The notes beneath the pieces are model-generated. The model had not been told where the DNA came from, did not search any database, and saw only the letters and a program-made list of their open reading frames with translations. From Bdellovibrionales bacterium (GTDB lineage Bacteria > Bdellovibrionota > Bdellovibrionia > Bdellovibrionales > Bdellovibrionaceae), in assembly GCA_027320785.1 (NCBI GenBank), contig DAHVKR010000140.1, positions 1 through 5,018 on the forward strand: 5,018 nucleotides of DNA, in the 5' to 3' direction. Shown piece by piece: positions 1 through 4,192 of this stretch; the first letter of the stretch is position 1, and each line of letters starts with the position of its first letter. Position numbers and translations under genes: made by a program.

Positions 1-312
1 ACCTTAGGTGTTCGTCCCACAGCTGGCACGGGCGCCTACTCCGCCATGAAGGCAGCCCAAATTTCTTGGACTCAGAGTCTCGCTCTTGAGGGCGCCCCTC
101 ATGGTATTCGCGTGAACAGTGTTGCCGCTGGAATTGTCGACACACCTCTTCACCCTCCCGGCGCCATTCAGCAGATGCAAACAGCTCAGCCATTAGGTCG
201 CGTTGGACGTCCCGATGAAATTGCTCAGTCCATTTATTTCTTAGCCAGCGAACAGTCTGCTTGGACCACCGGGGCGATCCTCCATGTCGATGGTGGAATT
301 AATTTACTGTGA
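1..312 (+). CDS. Short-chain dehydrogenase/reductase (SDR), C-terminal part, 5' end outside window
   Basis: The open frame runs in from the left edge (first whole codon at base 1) and stops with TGA at 310-312, so about 103 C-terminal residues of a roughly 250-residue NAD(P)H-dependent oxidoreductase are visible. The classical SDR catalytic pair Y-x-x-x-K is seen as YSAMK at visible residues 13-17 (bases 37-51). It is followed by the IRVNSV segment after strand beta-6, which has AAG where most members have APG, then the VDTP turn. The C-terminal block contains PLGRVGRPDEIA, YFLAS, TTGA and the terminal VDGG. The Rossmann glycine motif and cofactor-selecting residues lie upstream of the window, so NADH versus NADPH cannot be judged. 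The ATG at 46 is only the active-site methionine, not a start. The 4-nt overlap with a pterin synthase gene suggests a pterin-reductase role (sepiapterin, dihydromonapterin or pteridine reductase type). That role is inferred from context only; the SDR assignment itself is firm. Confidence 0.93.
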   Translation, partial: TLGVRPTAGTGAYSAMKAAQISWTQSLALEGAPHGIRVNSVAAGIVDTPLHPPGAIQQMQTAQPLGRVGRPDEIAQSIYFLASEQSAWTTGAILHVDGGINLL

Positions 313-686
313 AAAAAACCTTAGTTCTAGAGGCGGATTTCAATTCGGCTCATTTCTACAACCAACCTCAATGGTCAGAGAAAAAAAATCAGGAAGTTTT
401 TGGTCGCTGTTTTACAAAGTACGGACACGGCCATAATTATAAAGTACGTGTGGAATGGGATGCGGACCCTTCTCAACTTTTGAATATGAGAAATCATTTA
501 AATGATGTCATTCATGTTCTGGATCATGAACATCTGAATTTCGTCATCCCCGAATTCCAATCTCAAATTCCCACTACGGAAGTTATTGTTCAGTATCTCG
601 AAAAAAAATTGAAAGAAAAAACCTCAGCTCCCCTTTTGAATATCGAGCTTTTTGAGACGCCCACCATCGGTGCGCGCCTTAAATAG
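309..686 (+). CDS. 6-pyruvoyl-tetrahydropterin synthase family protein (PTPS-II-like, QueD superfamily)
   Basis: A complete 125-residue protein of the zinc-dependent PTPS/QueD T-fold family, which acts on 7,8-dihydroneopterin triphosphate. Zinc ligands are H15 (FNSAH), H40 and H42 (GHGHNY). The catalytic cysteine is C34, the Asp-His pair is D72-H73 (LDHEHLN), and the pterin-anchoring glutamate is E116 (ELFET); PTTE is at 88-91. The spacing from Cys to HGH is C-x5-HGHNY, preceded by VFGRC, as in animal 6-pyruvoyl-tetrahydropterin synthase. E. coli QueD has C-x3-HGH. The favoured product is therefore 6-pyruvoyl-tetrahydropterin (biopterin/monapterin-like branch) rather than 6-carboxy-tetrahydropterin for queuosine, though bacterial members can be bifunctional. 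The start is GTG at 309, overlapping the SDR stop as GTGA; GGTGGA at 292-297 can serve as ribosome binding site, so translation is probably coupled. The 3' end overlaps the convergent DUF455 gene by 8 nt. Family membership is certain; the exact reaction is inferred. Confidence 0.93.
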   Translation: MKKTLVLEADFNSAHFYNQPQWSEKKNQEVFGRCFTKYGHGHNYKVRVEWDADPSQLLNMRNHLNDVIHVLDHEHLNFVIPEFQSQIPTTEVIVQYLEKKLKEKTSAPLLNIELFETPTIGARLK

Positions 687-1488
687 ATGACTTTTTTTCT
701 TGAAGAAATTGCTCTCGAAGCTCTTGAGCCGCTTTCACTTCAGCTTCCGTAAAACCAGCCCGTTGGCGGACTTGAGGATCAATCACTTCAAAACGTTTAG
801 GTAGCTGAACAGACAAAACCGACAGTCTTTGTTTAAAGTCATGGTCAGCGTCCAACCTTTGTTCACGACAAAAAAACTGATACCAGCGAGATCCAAAGGC
901 GACATGGTCCACTTCCTCTTCTGTGATTTTCTTGACCACTTGAGTAAGTGCTGGTGAATGACTTTGTGCAAGTTTTCGAAGCAAGCTGACCCCCGCATCT
1001 AAACCACTGGCCTCCAAATATCGATGCACAATCAACAGCCTATCCAAAAGCGAATCCTCACGGGAAACAGAGTTCCAAAGACTGAGATAAACAGGCCAAT
1101 GCCCCCATTGAAAACCGTACTCTTCCAACCGATCCAAACACAGAGTCAGATGTTCGGATTCAGAAAGAGCAAGCTCAGCCATCTGTTCTCGAAATTCAGA
1201 GGGTGCGTTCGGAAACTCAACAAAACTTCGATAGGCCAACTCCATGGCTTGTAACTCAATACTGGCTAAATCATGAAGCAATCGAGCCTGCCCCTCAGGA
1301 TGAGAAAATCCCCGCCGCTCTCCCCGCCGGCCCCTCTCTAAAACGGGAAGATCTCGACCAGGCGCATCGGGAACTTGAAAAGCTTCGTTTTTATTTTTCC
1401 AAGCTTCTTCAATATTAAATGGAAGTGATTTTAATTTTTCGCGAACATTTGGAATCCAAAGACAGTTTAGTTCGTTCGCGTGAGACAT
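679..1488 (-). CDS. DUF455 ferritin-like domain protein
   Basis: A 269-residue soluble protein of the DUF455 family (COG2833 type), a helical ferritin-like fold of unknown function. The diagnostic stretch begins with HPEGQARLLHDLASIELQA (63-81) and continues with LALSESEH, the GFQWGHWPV segment (125-133), HRYLEASGLDAG (155-166) and EEEVDHVAFG. The four helices supply plausible di-metal ligands in the usual ferritin-like order: E78, E110-x-x-H113, E159 and E192-x-x-H195. A di-iron or similar centre is therefore likely, but the substrate is unknown. There is no signal peptide or membrane segment. The start is ATG at 1486-1488, preceded by an excellent Shine-Dalgarno (AAGGAGGT, plus-strand 1498-1505, 9 nt spacing). 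The frame stays open to 1770, but that extension lies antisense to yebC, has no family similarity and lacks a better ribosome site. The gene diverges from yebC across 37 bp and converges on the pterin synthase gene. It superficially recalls MiaE, another ferritin-like hydroxylase, but the motifs are those of DUF455. Confidence 0.93.
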   Translation of the reverse strand: MSHANELNCLWIPNVREKLKSLPFNIEEAWKNKNEAFQVPDAPGRDLPVLERGRRGERRGFSHPEGQARLLHDLASIELQAMELAYRSFVEFPNAPSEFREQMAELALSESEHLTLCLDRLEEYGFQWGHWPVYLSLWNSVSREDSLLDRLLIVHRYLEASGLDAGVSLLRKLAQSHSPALTQVVKKITEEEVDHVAFGSRWYQFFCREQRLDADHDFKQRLSVLSVQLPKRFEVIDPQVRQRAGFTEAEVKAAQELREQFLQEKKSSI

Positions 1489-1492
1489 AGAC

Positions 1493-1506
1493 AAAGGACC
1501 TCCTTT
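1493..1506. repeat. Inverted repeat AAAGGA-CC-TCCTTT in the divergent DUF455/yebC gap
   Basis: A perfect 6-bp dyad with a 2-bp centre occupies 14 of the 37 bp between two divergently transcribed genes. It coincides with the DUF455 Shine-Dalgarno, so half of its symmetry may be incidental to the AAAGGAGG sequence. A shared operator is possible because both promoters must lie close to this gap. No recognised binding consensus is matched. Confidence 0.4.
1499..1504 (-). promoter_or_regulatory. Ribosome binding site that fixes the DUF455 start
   Basis: On the minus strand this reads AGGAGG, within AAGGAGGTCC, about 10 nt before the ATG at 1488. It is the strongest Shine-Dalgarno in the window apart from the one at 3649. 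It decides the start at 1488 against the longer open frame reaching 1770. It lies inside a dyad (1493-1506) described separately. Confidence 0.8.
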
Positions 1507-1525
1507 TTGGAATACTCTGAGGACT

Positions 1526-2227
1526 ATGGGAAAGTCATGGAAAAATCCGCTTAAAGTCGCCAATGCCCAAAAGAAGGGTATGATCTTTACAAAATTAGCC
1601 CGCGAAATACAAGTCGCTGCCAAAGCAGGGGGACCTGATCCCGAGATGAATTCTCGGCTTCGCCTGGCCATTGATAATGCCAAAAAAGAATCCTGTCCCA
1701 ACGACACTATTGATCGAGCTATCAAAAAAGGCGCTGGACTCGATGATGGAAAACTCATCGAAGAGCTCACATACGAAGGCTACGGTCCTCATGGCGTTGG
1801 AGTTCTGGTTGAGTGTCAAACAGACAATCGTAATCGGACTGCCGCTGATATTCGAGGTGTTTTCAAAAGTTTTGGTGGAAACATGGGAGAGTCCGGCTCT
1901 GTTCTTTGGATGTTTAAACACGTGTCCTTGATCGAAGCTGAAAAAGAAGGACAGTTCGATCCAGATGAAGAAGCCATCGAGGCCGGTGCAGATGAGGTCG
2001 AAAAGGAAGAAGGAAATACCTATGCCTTTTACGGAGCTCACGATGCCCTTGCCAGCATTCAGGAAGTTCTCACTCAACGCGGCTGGAAAATCACAAAAGC
2101 GGAGCTTTCTTATAAACCCACAAACCCAACAGTACTTTCAGATGAGCAACGCAAAGAAGTGGAAGAGTTCTTAAATGAACTCGATGATCACGATGACACA
2201 TCAAAGGTTCATGCCACTATCAACTAA
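1526..2227 (+). CDS. yebC: YebC/PmpR (TACO1) family protein
   Basis: A 233-residue cytoplasmic protein of the YebC/PmpR/TACO1 family. Older work describes members as DNA-binding regulators. More recent work on bacterial and mitochondrial members supports a translation role, relieving ribosome stalling at difficult peptide sequences such as polyproline. Visible family blocks are the N-terminal W-x-N segment (MGKSWKNP) and KKGMIFTKLAREIQVAAK. They are followed by GGPDPEMNSRLRLAIDNAK, RAIKKGAG, EELTYEGYGPHGVGVLVEC, TDNRNRTAADIRG and GNMGESGSVLWMF, and the acidic domain around DEEAIEAGADEVE. Length is normal for the family (about 230-250). The 'MGKSWKNP' N-terminus differs from the usual 'AGHSKWANIKHRK' type and marks a variant subgroup. 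The ribosome site is poor (GAGG at 1519-1522, only 3 nt from ATG), but the conserved N-terminus supports this start. The gene converges on sufE with a 17-nt gap and no recognisable terminator. A regulator label from homology alone would be unsafe. Confidence 0.95.
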   Translation: MGKSWKNPLKVANAQKKGMIFTKLAREIQVAAKAGGPDPEMNSRLRLAIDNAKKESCPNDTIDRAIKKGAGLDDGKLIEELTYEGYGPHGVGVLVECQTDNRNRTAADIRGVFKSFGGNMGESGSVLWMFKHVSLIEAEKEGQFDPDEEAIEAGADEVEKEEGNTYAFYGAHDALASIQEVLTQRGWKITKAELSYKPTNPTVLSDEQRKEVEEFLNELDDHDDTSKVHATIN

Positions 2228-2244
2228 GCTCATCAGAATAGAAT

Positions 2245-2679
2245 TTAAGTGGACACTTTCGACAGAACGAGAGCGTCCATCATAATTCTCTTGATCATGG
2301 AATAGAGCCCATTGGTTCGACTGGGACTCAAATGAGTTTCAAAACCTAAAGATTTAATAAAGTCGGGAGGTGTTTTCAAAATATCCTCCGCCCGAGAGCC
2401 TGAATAAATTCCTATAATCAGAGCGACCAATCCCTTCACCAGAAGAGCATCACTGTCACCTTGGAAATAAACGAGCCCATCTTCTTTTTTTTCGGTTTTA
2501 ATCCAAACTTGTGACTGACAACCTCGAACTTTATTTTCTTCTGTCTTGAGTTCATCCGGGAAAGCAGGCAAGGCCTTCCCCAGCTCAATGATTTTTTTGT
2601 AGCGATCTTCCCAGTTTTGAATACCGTCCCAGTCCTGAACGATCTTTTGCTTTCTCTGTTCTGGGGTCTCTAGTCCCAT
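2245..2679 (-). CDS. sufE: SufE family Fe-S cluster assembly sulfur acceptor
   Basis: A 144-residue SufE-type protein. SufE takes persulfide sulfur from a cysteine desulfurase (SufS) and stimulates it, passing sulfur to the SUF scaffold in the cytoplasm. The acceptor cysteine is C54 in NKVRGCQSQVW (residues 49-59), matching the GCxSQVW loop of E. coli SufE. The FxGDSDA segment (about 72-78) and the C-terminal LSPSRTNGLYSMIKRI helix are also typical. Length matches the family (about 138-148). The gene overlaps the end of the upstream cysteine-cluster gene by 10 nt (2670-2679). The weak ribosome site GGGTGAG, only 2 nt from the ATG, suggests translational coupling. No sufS, sufB, sufC or sufD lies in the window, so this sufE is separated from any SUF operon, at least on this side. 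It could also serve another desulfurase (CsdE-like role); the sequence cannot separate these. Confidence 0.94.
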   Translation of the reverse strand: MGLETPEQRKQKIVQDWDGIQNWEDRYKKIIELGKALPAFPDELKTEENKVRGCQSQVWIKTEKKEDGLVYFQGDSDALLVKGLVALIIGIYSGSRAEDILKTPPDFIKSLGFETHLSPSRTNGLYSMIKRIMMDALVLSKVST

Positions 2680-3470
2680 ATCTCACCCGCTTTCATCATC
2701 TGGGCCGTCAGGTTATAACCCAAATCCCCCATGGCTTCTTCCATTTGCCTTTTATCGAAGCTTTTTACAACTTCCAAGGATTTCATAAAAAATGCAGGCT
2801 GATCGTCGAAATAACCATTCCAAAGCTCTCGTGCGAGACGCAAAGGAAGACTATCTGTTTTCAACTCAGCCGCCTTCCCATCAAAACGATTGATATAACC
2901 CAACATATCGGAAAGTTGCCTGGGAGAAAAATCAAGTTGAACCAATGCCTCTTCACAAAGAACCATCTCGACATAAGATAAATAATCCAGCGCCACTTTC
3001 CAAAATTTTTTACCTGTGGCGCCCTTTGAGCTTTTACAGTAAAAAGTTGTACACACAGAGCCGCGATTGCGCCAAATGCCGCAGCGATCTTGGTCCCGGT
3101 CGTAATAAGGACAAAGCCATTCTTCTTTGCGACCAAAATATTTAGATTTCATTTTATTAAATTCCACTTGATAACGAACCGGCGCCACAACCCCTAAGGG
3201 TAAAACATACTGTCTTTTGGAAATCTTATGTTGCAAAGTTTCAGTCACAAAAGAAGATGTTTTTTGCTCATCTTGCAGTATCTGTCCAATCAAATAATTA
3301 GGAAGAAATGGATGAAAAGTACAACACTTCAGATGCTCTTTATACTTTGGAACTTCAATACATTGATCACAGGTGGCCTTGGTTTCCAGAATGGGTATCT
3401 GTAAAATATCTTTGGGCAGAATCTGCCGATAAAAAGCAGGAAGAAAGTGCTGAAAGGCAATAGACTTCAT
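2670..3470 (-). CDS. Cysteine-cluster protein, YkgJ-like zinc/iron-chelating pattern, function unknown
   Basis: A 266-residue soluble protein with no signal peptide or membrane helix. Eight cysteines form two groups. The N-terminal group is C34-x2-C37 and C49-C50 (CDQC, KCC). The central group is C120, C130, C140 and C145, in the order LCPYY, RCGIW, VCTTFYC. The layout, with an early CxxC and CC followed by C-P-Y, C-x-I-W, then C-x4-C, resembles the 'putative zinc- or iron-chelating' YkgJ-type families. This suggests a bound metal or Fe-S cluster, but I do not recognise the exact family. A ninth cysteine, C172, lies outside the groups. The C-terminal half (about 150-266) is helical and unassigned. 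The gene is the first of an operon and overlaps sufE by 10 nt, consistent with an Fe-S or sulfur connection (inferred). The start at 3470 is the only upstream ATG in frame. It has no good Shine-Dalgarno; a 10-bp inverted repeat ends 5 nt before it, which may matter for expression. Confidence 0.85.
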   Translation of the reverse strand: MKSIAFQHFLPAFYRQILPKDILQIPILETKATCDQCIEVPKYKEHLKCCTFHPFLPNYLIGQILQDEQKTSSFVTETLQHKISKRQYVLPLGVVAPVRYQVEFNKMKSKYFGRKEEWLCPYYDRDQDRCGIWRNRGSVCTTFYCKSSKGATGKKFWKVALDYLSYVEMVLCEEALVQLDFSPRQLSDMLGYINRFDGKAAELKTDSLPLRLARELWNGYFDDQPAFFMKSLEVVKSFDKRQMEEAMGDLGYNLTAQMMKAGEIWD

Positions 3471-3475
3471 TCTTT

Positions 3476-3503
3476 ACACTGTAGGGTCTCGCGCCTACAG
3501 TGT
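3476..3503. repeat. Perfect 10-bp inverted repeat upstream of the Cys-cluster/sufE operon
   Basis: ACACTGTAGG (3476-3485) and CCTACAGTGT (3494-3503) are exact reverse complements separated by 8 nt. Read on the minus strand, the repeat ends 5 nt before the ATG at 3470, in the place where a Shine-Dalgarno would normally be. No T-run follows on either strand, so it is not a canonical intrinsic terminator. It could be a DNA operator or an mRNA hairpin that controls access to the start codon. The left arm includes TTAC-N3-GTAG (3474-3484), one base off the TTAC-N3-GTAA box that I recall being reported for Bdellovibrio LexA. That resemblance is weak evidence. Confidence 0.75.
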
Positions 3504-3660
3504 CATCCCCGATCCGTCACCTCACTAAAGAATGAACACCTCTTTCTGAGACGTTTCACTATGAGATGAAATTTCCCTATCTAATCAGGATATTACAGAG
3601 ATGCCTTAAAGTGAGATAGGCCAAAACCTTGCATCTCCTTAAGGTAACGGAGGTTTTCGT
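3504..3660. other. Divergent intergenic region between the Cys-cluster/sufE operon and the small-gene pair
   Basis: About 157 bp without a coding frame I can support; it should hold promoters for both directions. I can find no convincing -35/-10 pair. The only AT-rich hexamer of note is TAATAT on the minus strand (plus 3590-3595), without a good -35. A 7-bp inverted repeat, CCTATCT (3576-3582) and AGATAGG (3614-3620) with a 31-nt spacer, may be chance. The segment 3623-3657 holds the competing pairings described as a separate feature. Confidence 0.6.
3623..3657 (+). promoter_or_regulatory. Possible leader RNA fold masking the ribosome binding site of the small exported protein
   Basis: AAAACCT (3623-3629) is the exact reverse complement of AGGTTTT (3651-3657). 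The latter contains the end of the GGAGG Shine-Dalgarno (3649-3653) of the gene starting at 3661. The same left arm can instead pair as ACCTT (3626-3630) with AAGGT (3641-3645), which would leave the ribosome site open. CTCC (3635-3638) can also pair with GGAG (3649-3652). Mutually exclusive folds of this kind can act as a translational switch or thermosensor, but the stems are short and A/U-rich and could be coincidental. Confidence 0.3.
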
Positions 3661-3927
3661 ATGAAGACTTTAAGAATGACTCTCATGGTTTCTTTTACAT
3701 TCGCAGCTTTGGTAAGTCTTGCAGCCCCTCAGCCAGACTCTCAAATGTTTCAACTTAAATATTTGAGTGGGGTGACCCATGGAAAAGTCGTTCACGTGAT
3801 CCCCGTTAAAGCCCACGACTTTAATGAGGCCATCGTGAAAGCGGGAAAACAATGCGTACATGATCTCCTGGATTTGAATGTGGCTCATGATGACATCGTT
3901 GACATGTGTAATAACCCCCGCCTATAA
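3661..3927 (+). CDS. Small exported protein of unknown function
   Basis: An 88-residue protein I do not recognise. Its N-terminus is a clear Sec signal peptide: basic MKTLR, a hydrophobic core from about residue 6 to 18, and a likely signal peptidase I site after A21 (SLA|APQ). The mature protein of about 67 residues would reach the periplasm or outside. The mature part has two cysteines, C65 and C83, which could form a disulfide. It also has several histidines and an amphipathic stretch (about 53-72, from DFNEAIVKAGKQC onward). The start ATG is well supported by GGAGG at 3649-3653 with 7-nt spacing. A second small gene follows 7 nt after the stop, so the two probably share a transcript. Codon use looks like the neighbours, with no sign of transfer. 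Confidence 0.8.
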   Translation: MKTLRMTLMVSFTFAALVSLAAPQPDSQMFQLKYLSGVTHGKVVHVIPVKAHDFNEAIVKAGKQCVHDLLDLNVAHDDIVDMCNNPRL

Positions 3928-3934
3928 AGAGGGT

Positions 3935-4147
3935 ATGGGTATTTTAAAAAAAATCGGTGATTTCTTATTCGGCCACGATCCAGATATATTCGACGATAAA
4001 GGTCGTGTGATGCACAAGTTTCCCAAGAAAAGATGGGAGAATTGGAACAATCGCATTAAATTAGACCCTGATTATAACTGGCGCCACCACAGCGGAATGA
4101 GCGGCCCAGCTCGTCCTGACTCTTCTAATAAAACCCATTCAACTTAA
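3935..4147 (+). CDS. Small uncharacterised hydrophilic protein
   Basis: A 70-residue protein I cannot assign. It begins MGILKKIGDFLFGHDPDIFDD with a short amphipathic N-terminal helix. A basic, tryptophan- and histidine-rich middle follows (FPKKRWENWNNRIK, then DYNWRHHSG at about 47-55), and the tail is disordered, rich in Ser, Pro and Asn. There is no signal peptide or membrane helix. The frame extends upstream to an ATG at 3878, but that would overlap the preceding gene by 50 nt without a ribosome site. The ATG at 3935 is chosen because the protein-like composition starts there and AGAGGG (3928-3933) precedes it, although with unusually tight spacing. It lies 7 nt after the exported-protein stop and is probably co-transcribed and coupled. 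It converges with mutS, 32 nt away. Confidence 0.7.
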   Translation: MGILKKIGDFLFGHDPDIFDDKGRVMHKFPKKRWENWNNRIKLDPDYNWRHHSGMSGPARPDSSNKTHST

Positions 4148-4171
4148 ATTTCGTTTCTTATTGTAGACTCA

Positions 4172-4192
4172 GCTGGATCTCAAGAATCCAGC
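4172..4192. repeat. 7-bp inverted repeat overlapping the mutS stop codon
   Basis: GCTGGAT (4172-4178) and ATCCAGC (4186-4192) are exact reverse complements with a 7-nt loop that holds the mutS TGA (plus 4180-4182). There is no T-run after the stem on either strand, so it is not a canonical intrinsic terminator. In this convergent position it may still serve as a 3'-end hairpin for one or both transcripts. Confidence 0.4.

Noticed and set aside
309..686. Plain QueD annotation for the pterin synthase
   Set aside because: Cys to HGH spacing is x5 as in animal PTPS rather than x3 as in E. coli QueD; kept only as an alternative within the superfamily.
1024..1418. Two plus-strand open frames (1024-1254 and 1203-1418)
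   Set aside because: They lie antisense to the DUF455 gene, whose protein is clearly conserved; composition and starts are not gene-like.
679..1488. MiaE (tRNA hydroxylase) identity for the ferritin-like protein
   Set aside because: The conserved blocks (HPEGQARLLH, GFQWGHWPV, RYLEASGLDAG) are those of DUF455, not MiaE.
1489..1770. Upstream extension of the DUF455 frame by 94 residues
   Set aside because: It is antisense to the conserved 5' part of yebC, has no family-like sequence, and a strong Shine-Dalgarno marks the start at 1488.
1595..2174. Minus-strand frame 1595-2077 and plus frames 1671-1931 and 1965-2174
   Set aside because: All are shadows of the well-supported yebC coding region.
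2745..3145. Frames opposite or offset within the Cys-cluster gene (2745-2981 plus, 2861-3136 minus, 2945-3145 plus)
   Set aside because: They have no ribosome sites or recognisable protein features, and they lie inside a gene with a structured cysteine pattern coupled to sufE.
3193..3201. CCCTAAGGG palindrome inside the Cys-cluster gene
   Set aside because: Short, in coding sequence, and of a size expected by chance.
3476..3503. Intrinsic terminator at the 10-bp palindrome
   Set aside because: There is no T-tract on either side, and the position is directly before a start codon rather than after a stop.
3878..3934. Longer start for the second small gene at ATG 3878
   Set aside because: It would overlap the exported-protein gene by 50 nt without a Shine-Dalgarno, and the extra 19 residues do not look like part of the protein.
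4172..4192. Intrinsic terminator between the small gene and mutS
   Set aside because: The stem is only 7 bp and no T-run follows on either strand; recorded as an inverted repeat only.
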